Assembly (NCBI GenBank): GCA_028752905.1
Contig: JAQNBH010000017.1
Coordinates: 39,083,929 to 39,147,928 of the forward strand
Source: Cladorhizidae sp. MBARI D1340-BT2
Lineage: Eukaryota; Porifera; Demospongiae; Poecilosclerida; Cladorhizidae
DNA: 64,000 nt
Direction: 5' to 3'
Under the pieces are notes generated by a model that worked only from the letters and a program-made list of their open reading frames with translations, had not been told where the DNA came from and did no database searches. This document shows, piece after piece, positions 33,173-44,346 of the stretch; positions within the stretch are counted from its first letter, which is position 1, and each line of letters opens with the position of its first letter. A program made the position numbers and the translations under genes.

Positions 33173-33493
33173 TTATCCTCCCAGGTCAACTAGCAGTCCG
33201 TTGTCACGTAAGAAGTCTGCCCCGAGGATGGCCTGGTTCACATCAGCGATGATGAAAGACCCTTGGAAGCGCTTGCTCCCAAACTGGAGTGGAATGCGAC
33301 GTGTGCCATAAGGTTTAATTTCCGCATTGGCTGCCACTAGTGTGGCAGAATGGGCAGAGGAAGCGGCTGTGCAGTGGTAAGCAGGAGAAGCCGGGACGAG
33401 AGAGACTTCTGCACCAGTGTCGATGAGGAAGGAGCATCCCGAGGCCCTATCCTGGACATGTACAAGCATTAAGGTTGTTGTGCCAGCCACCAT
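33173..33493 (-). pseudogene. Gypsy aspartic protease
   Basis: Reads SGCSFLIDTGAEVSLVPASP, containing the D-T-G catalytic triplet, then GTRRIPLQFGSKRFQGSFIIADVNQAILGADFLRDNGLLVDL, the second conserved ILGADFL block. About 105 codons are open, the usual size for this domain. Confidence 0.85.
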
Positions 33494-33495
33494 GG

Positions 33496-33905
33496 CTACT
33501 GGTGGCCAGCATTGGCGCTTCCCACTGGCGGTGTCTTAGCTAGGGGAATATGGGCCATCTGGCGGTTGTTCTGGGTGCATCTTCTTGCCTCCATTCCATA
33601 CCGCGCATGGTAGAAACACAAACTGGTGTTGGTCTTAGTCCTGCGCTTTTGGCATTTGTGATCAATGGCTGCAACATCAACGTTGCAAACAAGCTGGTTC
33701 AGGTTGGCACCGGAGAGTATGAGGGAGGCATCAGCTTGTTTAGCCAGCTGATGGACTGTCAGAGCCATAGAATGAGCCAGGTGGTCTTGGACATCTGCTG
33801 GAAGCTATCGTAGGAAAAGGGCCTTAAACAGGATGTGCTCGGAGTCCTCTCCAGTGGGTAGGGATGCAAGCATCTTACTGAGGAGTGATGATGGTGTTCC
33901 ATCAC
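33496..33905 (-). pseudogene. Gypsy gag C-terminal part
   Basis: Minus frames read ILFKALFLRQLPADVQDHLA (about 33850-33790) and then MALTVHQLAKQADASLILSG.., ending CFYHARYGMEARRCTQN. The FLRQLP.DV block and the C.YHARFG..A..C block are typical of gag just before protease in this gypsy clade. Confidence 0.75.
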
Positions 33906-34299
33906 CCATCCCAGGCAGTCATTAATTAGAGTCCAGCCCTCACATTCTCTCCCACTTTTCCTGCATCAAATTGCCATTTCCGAGCCCATCTGTAACAATG
34001 CATCCTCCTGGTTGCTCTCTTTATATGGCAGTAGGGACGGTAAAGTTGTAGCTCTGCAGGAAGATGCTCCATCTTGATAATCTTGAATTTTTCTCTTTTA
34101 TTCAATGTAGCCACTCCAGTGCCTGGATTGCACCATAAATTTCTGCCTCACCAGATAACTGTCAAAAGTCTTATCCCAAGTTTTTGAGGCAGTAGCCCAG
34201 CTATATTAAATAAGCAACTAGATGTTCTTTTCACTTTCATCCCCCCCCCCTTCCCCAACTCTACTTTCCAAAGCATCAGTTTGAAGACAAACTCCTTTT

Positions 34300-34860
34300 C
34301 ATAAGCCTATCTCTCCATAATTGGCATTGAGCATACAGTATCCTTCAATTTTTTTAATGTAAATATTACATTCTCGGGCATTCTCGGGTATGTAAGAACC
34401 TCATACAGTCCAAATAGACTCTGGTATACCATACCAGCATCTGGGTGTGAGGCTTGCACTTGGGATATTTTCCAATACTTGCTGCAGGTGCCCAAGGTCT
34501 TCCTCCCATGTGCATCCGAAGATGACATGTTGTCTTGGTCTATAAACTCATCCACCCTGGGCATTGGATAGGGATCTCCCATTGTTATTGAATTCATCTT
34601 CCAGCAGTTGTTGTTCTTTTAACTACAAAAATGGTACTTTCCACTTCTCCAAGATCTCTTGAATCTCCTTCCATACACTGTACTTGGATGTCTGAGGCTG
34701 GAGGTAAGGAAGTAAGCAAATGGAAAATTTGGCTCCTGTTTAATATGATGCTCAGCAAGAGAAGTGTATCCAGACTAAACTTGAAACACTCACTTATATA
34801 CTTCTAGGAGCTTCCTTCCTTTCGACTCTTATTCAGATGGACTCCTGCTATCTCCTCCAC
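34300..34860 (-). pseudogene. RT entry of Gmr1-like copy 2
   Basis: After the integrase end: SIILNRSQIFHLLT / LPPASDIQ.. (LPYRL-type lead-in), then VWKEIQEILEKWKVPF, then NSITMGDPYPMPRVDEFID (34597-34540), the RT segment preceding the first catalytic Asp. ..YEVLTYPRMPENV follows. Truncated at about 34300. Confidence 0.65.
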
Positions 34861-34899
34861 AATTCCACACAGAAATCATCTCATCTTGATTATTAACTT

Positions 34900-35960
34900 C
34901 CTCACGAATTTCCTGCCCAAAATAATTGGTATTATCAGCTTGTGAGCATGTTTACATGGTATACCTTCTTCTTTCTCTGGTTATGCAATCTCACAAGGTA
35001 GATGACTTCCCTGTAGTCTTCACTACTTTGTAGGTTGTTGCCTTTAAGCGTGCAGTTTCAATGTAGCAGTTCGTAAAATATAAGTACCTGATCTCCTTTC
35101 TGGAAACTTATTACCCTTGCATTTTTGTTGTACCAAGCCTTCCCACAAGGGTTTACCTTATCAATGTCTATGTGCATATTTCTCAAGCTTCTCAATTGTC
35201 AGTAGGATGTATGAGGGGATATTCAGGTCGCTCGTATTATCTGCACCCAGAACTTCTACACGATATTGAATGGTCCACGAACTTTACAATCATAGAGTAA
35301 CTCGAATGGTTAGAATCCAAATGACTCCTGTGGTACTTCCCTGTAGGAAAACAACAAATGAGGATCAGTCTCTCCCAGCCTTCTTCAGCATGCCACTGAT
35401 GTCTTGTTTAACTGATCCACAAGATGGTGTGGTCTTGTCCTTAGGACCTCGACATGAAGTAGCCAGTAGAGTTAAATAGTTTTGCCTTTCCTGATCAGTG
35501 AGCATCTCTTCCAGTAGCTAACCTCAAATGAAGATCTTAATACCTCATCGATTCACCCATTACCAGTACATAGCAATTTCCTGATATGCTTTGGGAAAGG
35601 GGTCCTACAATATCGATTGCTGTCCAGTGAAAGTGTTTTGCAATGACTGGGAGTCTCATCATGGGTACTCTGGTATTCTTATGGTGCTGGAATGTCTGAC
35701 ATACTCAATACTCCTGTAGATATCAGCAATGTCTCAGTGTATTGTCAGCCAATAACTTCTTAGCACTTACAAAGCTATCTTCTTGTTTTCCTGATGTCTA
35801 CCAATTGGTTTGCTGTGAGACATCTCCAATACAACTTGTCTGCATGCCCTTGGCAAAATGATTAGCTCCACTTCTTTGTTTGTCTGTCTGCCTGGTATCC
35901 AACTCTTTTACAAGATTCCATCCATCTAAAATACCATAGCTGTAGCTTGTTCTACTGCCT
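34900..35960 (-). pseudogene. Integrase of Gmr1-like copy 2
   Basis: Stop-rich. Blocks by shifted frame: MMRLPVIAKHFHWTAIDIVGP (about 35655-35590, first Asp), FEVRLLL-type debris, SPFELLYDCKVRGPFNIV (about 35315-35260), and KAWYNKNARVISFQKGDQVL (about 35135-35075). Then come KATTYKVVKTTGK and RRKKKVYHVNMLTS (about 35045-34945), the integrase C-terminal domain ending. Confidence 0.65.
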
Positions 35961-36424
35961 CTTTTCACAGAGTAGCTCGAGTCCCATCTGTCTTCTGTAG
36001 GTTTTGTATCACAACAATGTCTACAATATTGACTTCACATTTCTCTGGTATATCCTCTGGGGTTTATTCCTCACACTCATCAGACCTGCTTTGTGCCTGT
36101 TCTCTTGCTTCTCTATATGGTTCAATTTCCTTTTGTTGGTCACCACTACTCAAACAAGTCATCAACAAAAAATACTTTGCATCACTCCACCATCGGTATC
36201 ATCGTCCAGTTGACTGTCTTCGGATTCAACGGCCTCCTGTTCCCCTTTGGCCTCTGCCATATCTTGGTAATCCTGGCTATCTTTAAAAAGTAGCTTGAGT
36301 TAGAACCCAGGTGCCATCTCCTTGGCAGCCTGAGATGCTTCCTCTTCCTCCATCCTCTGTGAATCAGCTCTGGTTACCACCATTGCCTCTTCACTAACTC
36401 TGGTATACACATCTTTCTTCCATC

Positions 36425-36682
36425 CTACAGCAGCCTTCCCAACTCTTCTATGTCTATCCCAAAGCACACAGACACAGATAGCTCCCACGAGGTTGCATTC
36501 TTGACTTTGAATTCCACACCCTCAAGTTCTGTCTCAACTTTTTCCAGAGGGTACATTACTCTGTCACCATGAGCACACCTCATGGTTACTGCATCTTGTA
36601 TATGCTTCTTTTTAACACCAGATACTGCCATACCATCATCTGTGAGCATGGCAGTATAGCTACAGGACAACTTCAGGCACAC
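36425..36682 (-). pseudogene. Retropepsin-like fragment of Gmr1-like copy 2
   Basis: Reads LKLSCSYTAMLTDDGM then TMRCAHGDRVMYPLEKVETELEGVEFKVKNA and LSVSVCFGIDIEELGRLL. The MRCAHGD..YPL..VE..L.G..F.V and SV..G.D..EL blocks are conserved in proteases of one gypsy group. The DTG triplet itself is not preserved upstream. Confidence 0.6.
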
Positions 36683-36889
36683 TATTTCTCTCTACCTTGC
36701 CATACCTTTATACAGACATCAGAGTAACTGTACCACAGTACAGAACACTTTTAGCAATGAATAGTCACTTACTCCACCTAGCCACAGTTGTGACATTTCA
36801 CAGCTCCTTGATTCAGCTTCTCCTTGCTCGGTTGTGCCCGCTTTGGTAGATCCTTCTGTGGATGATCTTCCAATCAGATATTTAGCCTG

Positions 36890-37760
36890 CTAACAATTGT
36901 GGCATTCCCTCCTCTCTGCCCAGTTCTTCTCTTTCTGGCTCTCCTTACTTGGCATCACTTCTTTCTCCTCCTCTCCTTCTTTTTTGGAGCTTCTCATCTG
37001 CCGGTGCTCCTCTCCCTGTGGGTTGCTTTCTTTTTCAAAACAACATGCATATTTCTCCATGTAGCACGTAGCACATTCAAGAAATGCTCTACCATTGGCT
37101 TCCCATACACTTTCTCCACTGATGTCAGATTCACCCAGCCACTTTTTTACCAAATCTCCGCTACTTCTATGACTCATCCTCGTGCTTTAAACTTGAACAC
37201 TGCCAGCAGTTCTCCTACCTGAGGTTGTATCTTCTCAACCCTCAAGTCTTCACATTGGAAATCAGTCTACATCTTCAAGCTTCATCACACGATAGGACTG
37301 TTGGGCCTTACCAGTCATAACTGGAGCTAGCTTGTATGCCTACCATCTTTCTCAATCCCGTACACACCAACATTATCTGCTCAAATGTAATTAGGAATGC
37401 CCTATATCTTCCGCATCCATGAACTTGACCAGTTTCCGCTTGACACCATCACTCCTGTTGTTTTGCTCCCTCAATAATACTATCTCACCCTTAGTCCTTA
37501 ACCCTCCTTCCATCTGCCTCATTCTCAGTTCTTGCTCTCTCTTGCCCTTCACTGCTGTTCTTCTCCTCACTCCATTTCTAATCTCTCTCCTCTTCATCTC
37601 ACTCTGCTTCTCATTGCTGCTATTCTTCACTCTACTCTCTGTCTCTTGTTGCCACTTCCTTGTCTCATTGATGCCACTCATAGAACAATTTTTCCACAAC
37701 CCAACCATTTGACCAGCTCCAACCACTTCTATCTTCTTGTTTCCTTGATGCTTATTTTTT
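36890..37760 (-). pseudogene. Gag region of Gmr1-like copy 2
   Basis: 37726-37391 is a Lys/Arg/Glu-rich helical stretch ending VKFMDAEDIGHS. Shifted frames then give LAPVMTGKAQQSY (about 37330), and 37177-36890 reads SGDLVKKWLGES and FLECATCYMEKY, ending RRECHNC. MTGKAQQ.Y and the following KWL..ES pattern are typical of gypsy gag with a SCAN-like fold. Confidence 0.6.
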
Positions 37761-37935
37761 ACTCCTTCTGATGCAACCTTATCTACTTTATAAACCCTCC
37801 CTCTCTTTGTCAGTTACATACACACTCTCCCTTGTCTTTGTGTATCTGGAAACTGAATTTTACAAACTGCCACCAAATAGTAAATGAGGCGACTTCATGC
37901 CACATTATAGGAGTAGTGATTAAATTTGTTAAACA

Positions 37936-38200
37936 TCTTGCTGCCATGAAACTAAAAAATACAGCTAATTTTTTTCATCGTTAGCTGCCAAAACATTTCC
38001 ATTCTCTTCAGGTATGTGTTAGTTGTCTCAGTCTCTCCATTAAATTCCTCAATCTTCACAAGACCGACTGCATTTTGTTGATAAGTGTAGTGTTGTTGAT
38101 TCAGATTTTAGTAGCACACTAAATACCTACGTATAATTGTCATCATAGCCAAATATTATTTTTGGGTTAGAGAATGATATGCAAATAAGTCTGAAGAGTG
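37936..38200 (-). mobile_element. Gypsy leader and gag start, minus-strand copy (inverted repeat partner of 41980-42221)
   Basis: The minus strand reads VKIEEFNGETETTNTYLKR then MEMFWQ, a gag N-terminus (F.GE...W..Y..RM..FW-type). The whole block is the reverse complement of 41980-42221, apart from a 24-bp insertion near 37960-37984. Confidence 0.7.
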
Positions 38201-38290
38201 AGAAGTGATTTACATGTGATGGATCATCATCAAGATTTCAAAGGGAACGCAATGAATCTCCAATAATGTAGTCAAATTATTATTATATAC

Positions 38291-38690
38291 TGTAGCAACG
38301 AAGACAGAACACAACTCAGTTAAACAGACTCAGCTAGACTCAGATCACTTAGAGCTAACTTAGAAAATGCAAAGAACTGAACAGACAGTAGCTGGTAGAT
38401 AACAGCCTTTTTATAGACACAGCTACACAACAGCAAATGTTCTTGCAGAATCTTGCACAACAACAACACACATCAAAGGGTGAAGGATTAATCTTGGCAG
38501 TAGCAGCTTTGTGCAAGTTTTGTGCATCCTGCAGGCTGCTGATAAGCCTAACCACAAACTGCACCTATACCACAAGGTACACACATACTCACACAAACAA
38601 CTACAAAATGTTCGAAGTCAATCCATCACAATACAGTATAAGCACTCCTAAACAGAGACTCATCCACACTTAATTTCCACATACGGTCAG
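38291..38690 (-). promoter_or_regulatory. Possible LTR with minus-strand TATA box
   Basis: On the minus strand CTATAAAAAGGCTG (38403-38416) lies about 300 bp upstream of the gag start at 38100. The putative 3' end, TTCGTTGCTACA, at 38291 ends in CA. No second LTR copy was found, so this rests on position and the TATA word only. Confidence 0.3.
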
Positions 38691-38699
38691 GAAGAAACC

Positions 38700-41600
38700 G
38701 TTCATGTCAGCAGTTCTTATCATCAGCCATCCAAACTTATTCTCACTCTAGCCAACTGTGTTGACAGAATGGTCTACATGGCATGTGCATGTAAAAAGAC
38801 TTGGCGCTAGGGATGATGAAATAGATATGAGTAATGAGTAGCAATTTTTATGAGACCAAGGATGAGAGTGCAAGTATGGATGTTGGAGCAAGTGGAAATA
38901 TGGGGCGAGATACAGTGATAGGACTAAGTCAGCAGATGTCAATGGGAGGTCATCGTAATAGGGGAAGAGCTGCAGGTAGAGGACAGGATTGTTTTGTGGA
39001 CAACATTCAAGTTTATACCTGTACATACCTGTGGCAGTTAATCAGTTTTCAGATACCTCCTATTGTGAGATTCAAAGGCTATACATGATACTTTCGTAGA
39101 TTAGTTTTTGCAATTGTCCCAACCACACTTCGTGCTAAACAAAACACTACCACAATACCTCAAAGCCTTGGAGGTATTTTCTAGAACAGCAATATAAGTG
39201 GGACAGGGACAAAAAAGTATGTATAGATACAATATGCATGTCATCAAACATGCTTACCGACAACAATTTAACATTATCACCTCAAGCCCTAGAGGTTTGT
39301 TCTAGAAGAGATAAGATAAGTATTTACAATGACTTTCTTTAAGTGGCTTGAATTTACTCACTTGACAATTTGGCTAAATCAAGGCTTGAGAATCCAGCTG
39401 ACAATGGGTGAGTAAATTCAAGTTGAATATTGAGAAAGTCATTACATCCACATTATGAGTTCGTTGAGAATATAGATATTATGGAGACAAAAAGAATAGC
39501 TAAATAGCTATAATATGCATGCCATGAAGCATGCTTACTTATAACAACTGAACATTACAACATCGTTGCAAATCTTAGTCAGACAAGTGATGTTGTGGTG
39601 GGTACCTAGACCCAGCTTCATGAGCAGTATTGAAGCACATGTACTTATGGTAGTCATACTCGTGACCTGAAGTTTGGTATGCAGGATGTCCGGTTTCGTG
39701 TATTTTTAGGTCATGAGTGAAGTGCCTCATTGTAATATTTGGTACTCTTAGGTAATCTACTACACTTAGAGAGTTGGTCAACGTTGACAGTTGATAGATA
39801 TGTATTGTGTGTTCCTTCTGTCAGTTCCGATGGCTTTTGCAACACTATTCCATTTAATCAGAGATGTATATAGCTACTTAATTAATTTAGTGGAAGTTGT
39901 TATTGTGAATTATTAAAGAGTTACCGGATAGCACATGCTAATAAGCATGCTCACCTTCAATGAAAATAGTATGGTGCCACTTGGGCCATATATTAGCGCT
40001 TGTCAAATTAGAAACGAGTTGGTATTCCGATTAATGTGCATTTTATGGTCCAGGTTGGCACAGCACATGCTTATATCACATGCCATTTAGTATGTAGGTG
40101 CTGTTGTATTATTCCTCATTTTACTGAATTCAGCAAAGAGAATTTACCATTCAGGATTTTAAATTCATTGCCACCATTGTGTCATCTGTTCCTCTTCTTT
40201 CTACTTCTATAATTTATATTAAGAGTTATACATTGTCCAGAAGTGCCAGCACATGAGAACAGAAGCTGAACACATGAATGGAGAATCTAAGGCCAAGGGT
40301 AGTAGAACACACCCAAACATGGTAAAACTTATTCAAAACAGCGGCGCATATAAAGAGTTTTTTTAGTGAGGAGTTTTTCATGCCTTTTGTTTGGATGGAT
40401 TTAAGAATTGATTCACCGACTCATGCCAATAATTTGAATTTGATTATTTTTTACATAATTTTTGTCACTGATCTAACACATATATCTTACAACCACTCTT
40501 TTTTTGCTCGACATGTTAGAAAATACAGATTTTAGCATATGATTAAGATGAATAAATATTTTTTGGTACTCATTAATTTCAATGTTCATTGTTGTATTCA
40601 CACTCTAGAGTGTAAGGGTTCTCTATGGCCAACTCGTATTTCTGGTCATTTCTGGTCATATCTATACCCAGGTTTCACATTGTAGTAGTATAACTTCATT
40701 ATTTGTTTTCTAATTAGGGAGGCTTCAAGATCCAAGAGCCAAAACACTTGCGGCTGACTGCAACAGTCAAGTCGGCATTATTTATATCCTTAGCTGTGAC
40801 TCTTCAACGTTATAGAAAACTCTACAGGATAACAATACTTATTGACAGTCACCATTAGCTTGTCACAATTCTATTTTTTGTACATCATTTAAAAAAGGGT
40901 TGTTTGGATTCACCATAATCTCTACTAATATTCCTCTAAGCCCTTTCTATCTGTTAGTAAAACTGGACTGGGAGAGAACATGAAGAATTTTGGGCCGTAC
41001 TCCATGTCTCCTGGCCAAATCATGTCCACATAGCTTAAAAATAATGGCTAAACTAAAAAAGACACAAGGTTGGCACTAAAATATTACTGCAAATAGACCT
41101 CAATTTTAGAATATATGTAGTCCCATTGATCAGGACTACAAATACTAAGTAGAAAGTTACCAAATCACTAGAAATGAATAACAGTAGTCTCATTGGGAGT
41201 GGCTTCTTGATGGTAACTTCACTCTTTACTCTTTCTAGAGAAGTCTACATGGCATCATTGGGCCATTGCTTCATTTCTACATGTCTTGTTGGTCATAAAT
41301 CAGCAGGGTCCAAATTGGTGTTACATCACTTTTTGTCTTTGTTTAATCATGCGAAGAGTTTACTACAATAGTGTTTAGAAAAGTGTTTTGTTAGCTTTGC
41401 AAACTTACAGCTTCAAAATGATAGTTAGCTATGATCTGCAAGAAACATACAGATCTCTAGCAATTACCAACCCTTCCTGACATGGATAAACTTTCAACTC
41501 TGGAGACTCTGGCAGGTTTTCCACTAGGAAAACTACTTGACAATAGCTGTGCATGCAAACTAAGATAAGTTCCAGTTGGTATATATTCAATATATTCTTC

Positions 41601-41815
41601 TGTACATGTTCGCGATCATGTATGCCGATAAGTGCTGGTAATAATTGCCTATGGTAATGAAAATTATTGGCATGTTATGTTCAGACCTTTTCTTTATGAA
41701 ATTAATATTGTAGTTAAACTTTTGCAGTTGACATTATATATTTACAAAGACTTTCCTGATAATCAAAATAAATTTGCTTACTTAATGCTTTGGTTAAATG
41801 GTCCAGTTTTTATCA
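38700..41815. other. No gene recognised apart from the repeats listed
   Basis: AT-rich DNA. Short open frames (38834-39088, 39575-39781, 41174-41371, 41632-41832) show no domain or splice support. Confidence 0.5.
39150..39570. repeat. Local repeats: diverged pairs and an inverted repeat
   Basis: ACAATATGCATGTCATCAAACATGCTTAC (about 39228-39256) recurs, diverged, at 39510-39538. CTCAAAGCCTTGGAGGT (39160) pairs with CTCAAGCCCTAGAGGT (39280). Arms at about 39327-39383 and 39386-39445 share GAGTAAATTCAAG in inverted orientation and resemble the stem III region of hammerhead-like copy H7. Confidence 0.6.
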
Positions 41816-41860
41816 GGAATGATGAAGGTTAGAGCATCTTGATTGCAGCGAAAGTCATTC
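41816..41860 (+). ncRNA. Hammerhead-like motif H8, strongly diverged
   Basis: ATGATGAAGGTTAGAGCATC then TTGATTGCAGCGAAAG keeps GATGAAGG.TAGAGCATCT and GAAA of the family, with an insertion before GAAA. Stem II is broken. Confidence 0.3.
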
Positions 41861-41979
41861 TATTAACATCGTAGTGATATATATACTATCATTGAGGTTA
41901 GAATATGACCACCTTGTCCTGTTTTTGTCATGTCAGCATAATACTTCCTAGATATGTAGTGCTAATACTAACTTTTTTT

Positions 41980-42400
41980 CACTCTTCAGACTTATTTGCA
42001 TATCATTCTCTAACCCAAAAATTATATTTGGCTATGATGACAATTATTATACTTAGGTATTTAGTGTGCTACTAAAATCTGAATCAACAACACTACACTT
42101 ATCAACAAAATGCAGTTGATGTTGTGAAGATCGAGGAATTTAATGGAGAGACTGAGACAACTAATACATACCTGAAGGAATGGAAATGTTTTGGCAATTT
42201 TTTAGTTGCATGGCAGCAAGACACCAGAGTTCTTTATGAATCTGCTTGCACCTGATAAGTTACTTCCTAGAATTTTGGTACCTTGAATTCAAACTTGCAG
42301 CAATCCGATTACAGCTCAGCGATATCACATCCATAGGCACACACAGACTGCATCCAGGAGAGCCTATAGGGAAGAATTCTGGTTGGCGGACTATATATGA
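41980..42400 (+). mobile_element. Gypsy leader and gag fragment, plus strand
   Basis: 41980-42221 mirrors 37936-38200. The frame then reads KIEEFNGETETTNTYLKEW and, shifted, EFFMNLLAPDKLLP (about 42228-42270) and NPITAQRYHIHRHTQTASRRA (about 42305-42365). These match the gag F.GE..NW..Y, NLLAP.K and KPITIAERYRFH.R blocks. Broken by stops; nothing downstream. Confidence 0.65.
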
Positions 42401-42408
42401 ATCCTGAT

Positions 42409-42470
42409 GAAGTGCTAGAGCATAGAGCTGAAATGTGGAGAAGAAAATTTAAGAAATTGTTGAATAAGTC
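42409..42470 (+). ncRNA. Hammerhead-like motif H9
   Basis: CTGATGA (42414-42420) and GAAA (42430-42433) are both intact, but stem II (AGTGCTAGAGCATAGAGCT) pairs poorly. It is followed by TGTGGAGAAG. Confidence 0.4.
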
Positions 42471-42619
42471 ACTATAATCTACTGAGAGTTCATCGAGATA
42501 TTCTACAATTTCTAAACTCACTTTCATGATGCTCTCCATGACCAGTTTGTCTCTAGAAAATGAAGCAATGCTATAGCTTCTCCCTGAGAAACTGCAAGTA
42601 GTAATCAAATCCTTTAAAA

Positions 42620-42985
42620 TTTAAAGGATTTCAATCCAGACAGATGGTTCACATGATGAGAGCATTCACTGTTTAAAGCCCGAGCAAGTAGTAGAAAGTG
42701 CAGCAGCAAACATTGTCAGTGAGATTGCAAAACTCTACAGAATAGGAGGGAGAGACTGACGATGATCCCTTCACAAGCGATGAAGCTGACTAGAAACTAG
42801 AATAGAGGATGGTTGCTAGAGTACGAACACTCACTGCTACTATCGATGATTGTTGCCTTTTCGAAGATTCAGTCAACTATTGTGTGCAGTCTTGTTGAAA
42901 TAATAGAGCATGCCCCTAAATAGAATGCACCCTCAAATTGAACAGGCAGCTCATGAAATGAATAGAACCTGTGCATTCTAATCGA
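42620..42985. repeat. Dispersed repeat family R1, copy 2
   Basis: See copy at 22500-22840. Both copies are non-coding as far as I can see. Confidence 0.85.
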
Positions 42986-43547
42986 GGAAATCGGTACTTT
43001 CTCCCTACATCTTGCTTGCTCATTCACCACAGAGAGCAATGGATTTAATTACACACCAATTTGAAACTCAACCCACAATATCATTTCCTTGTTTTTGTCA
43101 TTATGCTAACCTTCTGTAAAACACTCTCGATTCGTACCACTTCCATTAAACAAATGCACCTACTACTCCTAACTTCCAATGCACAAACAAGTGTGGCTCC
43201 TATTAGCTGTGATCCTCAGCTATTTTGTTTTTGAAGTGGACGGCACACTACTAATATGGAATGCATGCACAGTGATCTTGGAAGGAAGCCAAACACGGTA
43301 ATAACATTCACCAGTGTGACAATTTGAAACTCTACCTATTAGCTGTGATTCTCAGCCATTTGTTTTACAAATGCACGGTGAGATTACTGCTGCAAGGAAG
43401 CCACATGCAGTATGAATATTGAATTACACACTAAAATGAAACTCTATCTATTAGCCAGTTAGCTGTCTTAATGGCATTTAGTTGACTTCAAACTCAGTAA
43501 GTAAACAAACCTTATAAGAACTACACTATGCTTGGCACTGAGTGTGT

Positions 43548-43615
43548 AGTGTGTGTGTGTGTGTGTGCATGTGAATGTATGGTGTGCATGTGCATGTTGT
43601 GTGTGTGTCATCATA
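43548..43615. repeat. GT-rich simple repeat
   Basis: (GT)n with ATG interruptions. A G-rich GGTGGGTGGGGGTGG tract follows at about 43730-43785. Confidence 0.9.
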
Positions 43616-43851
43616 CTCAAAGTTTGAGATAAAATCACTACTAGTTCTATAGAAAGCTGGGATCAGCCTACAAAAACCAGCTAATATATAGCAGTAGCCC
43701 AAAGGAGGATTGTGTATGTGTGAGTTTGAGGGTGGGTGGGGGTGGTGGTGGGGATAGGTGTGGGGAGAGGTGGGGTGGACGGACCTATAATCCATTTAGC
43801 TCACTATATAACACCTACTCCAACTACTTCCTAAAATAAGAACACATTCAT

Positions 43852-43945
43852 ATACCGTAAACTCTGGTTGTTTAGCGCACCACTTCTGACCCCAACCTGC
43901 AGCGCATAACGGAGAATATACGCTTATTAAAGCTTGGTTACAGAC
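43852..43945. repeat. Possible MITE end (TTTAGCGC words)
   Basis: CCGTAAACTCTGGTTGTTTAGCGC.. with GCAGCGCATAACGGAG resembles MITE termini. It shares the TTAGCGC word with the solo LTR. No partner end was found. Confidence 0.25.
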
Positions 43946-44283
43946 AAATACTTTCTAGACAGAAGATTATGACTTAATCTCACTAGCTAGATGAAGGATG
44001 AGCTAATCCCTCGAACCAGACTAAGTCTCTCAAAGGCGGGTTACGAAGGTTTCGAGACTAGGTACTATGTCCTTTCAGGTATACTTTGTGTTTGACTTTG
44101 TTCCTTGGAAGCATATTCACTACAATAATATTTGGACATTCTTCATGGAGACAAGCTCCTTTTAGCTGAAGATGAGGATTAGCCAAAGATGAGAACAACT
44201 CTTGCAACCGTTTCACTTTTGGCAGTGTTTTGGAACTTCATAGTGAAAGTGTTTTGAACTTTATAGACAGTGAAGAAGTTTCT

Positions 44284-44346
44284 TAATAATCAACTTCAAT
44301 TTTTATTCACTCAACATTTCAATAGATGCTCTAGTCTTCATCCAAC
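44284..44346 (-). ncRNA. Hammerhead-like motif H5
   Basis: Minus: TGGATGA, AGACTAGAGCATCTATT, GAAA (44317-44320), then TGTTGAG.., and the family tail TTGAAGTTGATTATTAAG. The first core base is changed; stem II is shortened to ACTAGA/TCTATT pairings. Confidence 0.45.

Larger units (their letters stand above)
30330..33905 (-). mobile_element. Ty3/gypsy retrotransposon relic, canonical gag-PR-RT-RH-INT order
   Basis: On the minus strand, gag end, protease, RT, RNase H and integrase follow in normal gypsy order over 3.6 kb, broken by several frameshifts. Sequence quality is better than in the other relics, and most catalytic residues survive, so it is the youngest gypsy copy here. No LTR pair was found: 33905 abuts other element debris and the 3' side ends near 30330. 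GC is locally higher than in flanking DNA. Confidence 0.88.
34300..37760 (-). mobile_element. Gypsy-class element with gag-PR-INT-RT order (Gmr1-like), copy 2
   Basis: Minus strand from 37760: gag, zinc-knuckle debris (about 36900), protease (36682-36430), integrase (about 35900-34900), then RT entry (34850-34307). No RT lies between protease and integrase. After the integrase tail the sequence goes straight into an RT lead-in. This is the same order as copy 1 at 4.2-6.2 kb, in an independent, more decayed copy. It is cut at about 34300, next to the canonical gypsy relic. Confidence 0.7.

Noticed and set aside
36899..37771. Plus-strand frames rich in Leu/Ser/Phe
   Set aside because: Shadows of the minus-strand Lys/Glu-rich gag.
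42540..42610. Possible exon (acceptor TACTTGCAG, donor GTGAGT) on the minus strand
   Set aside because: Splice words are good, but the short translation (FSGRSYSIASFSRDKLVMES) has no domain, and a 1-in/0-out phase does not fit the receptor chain.
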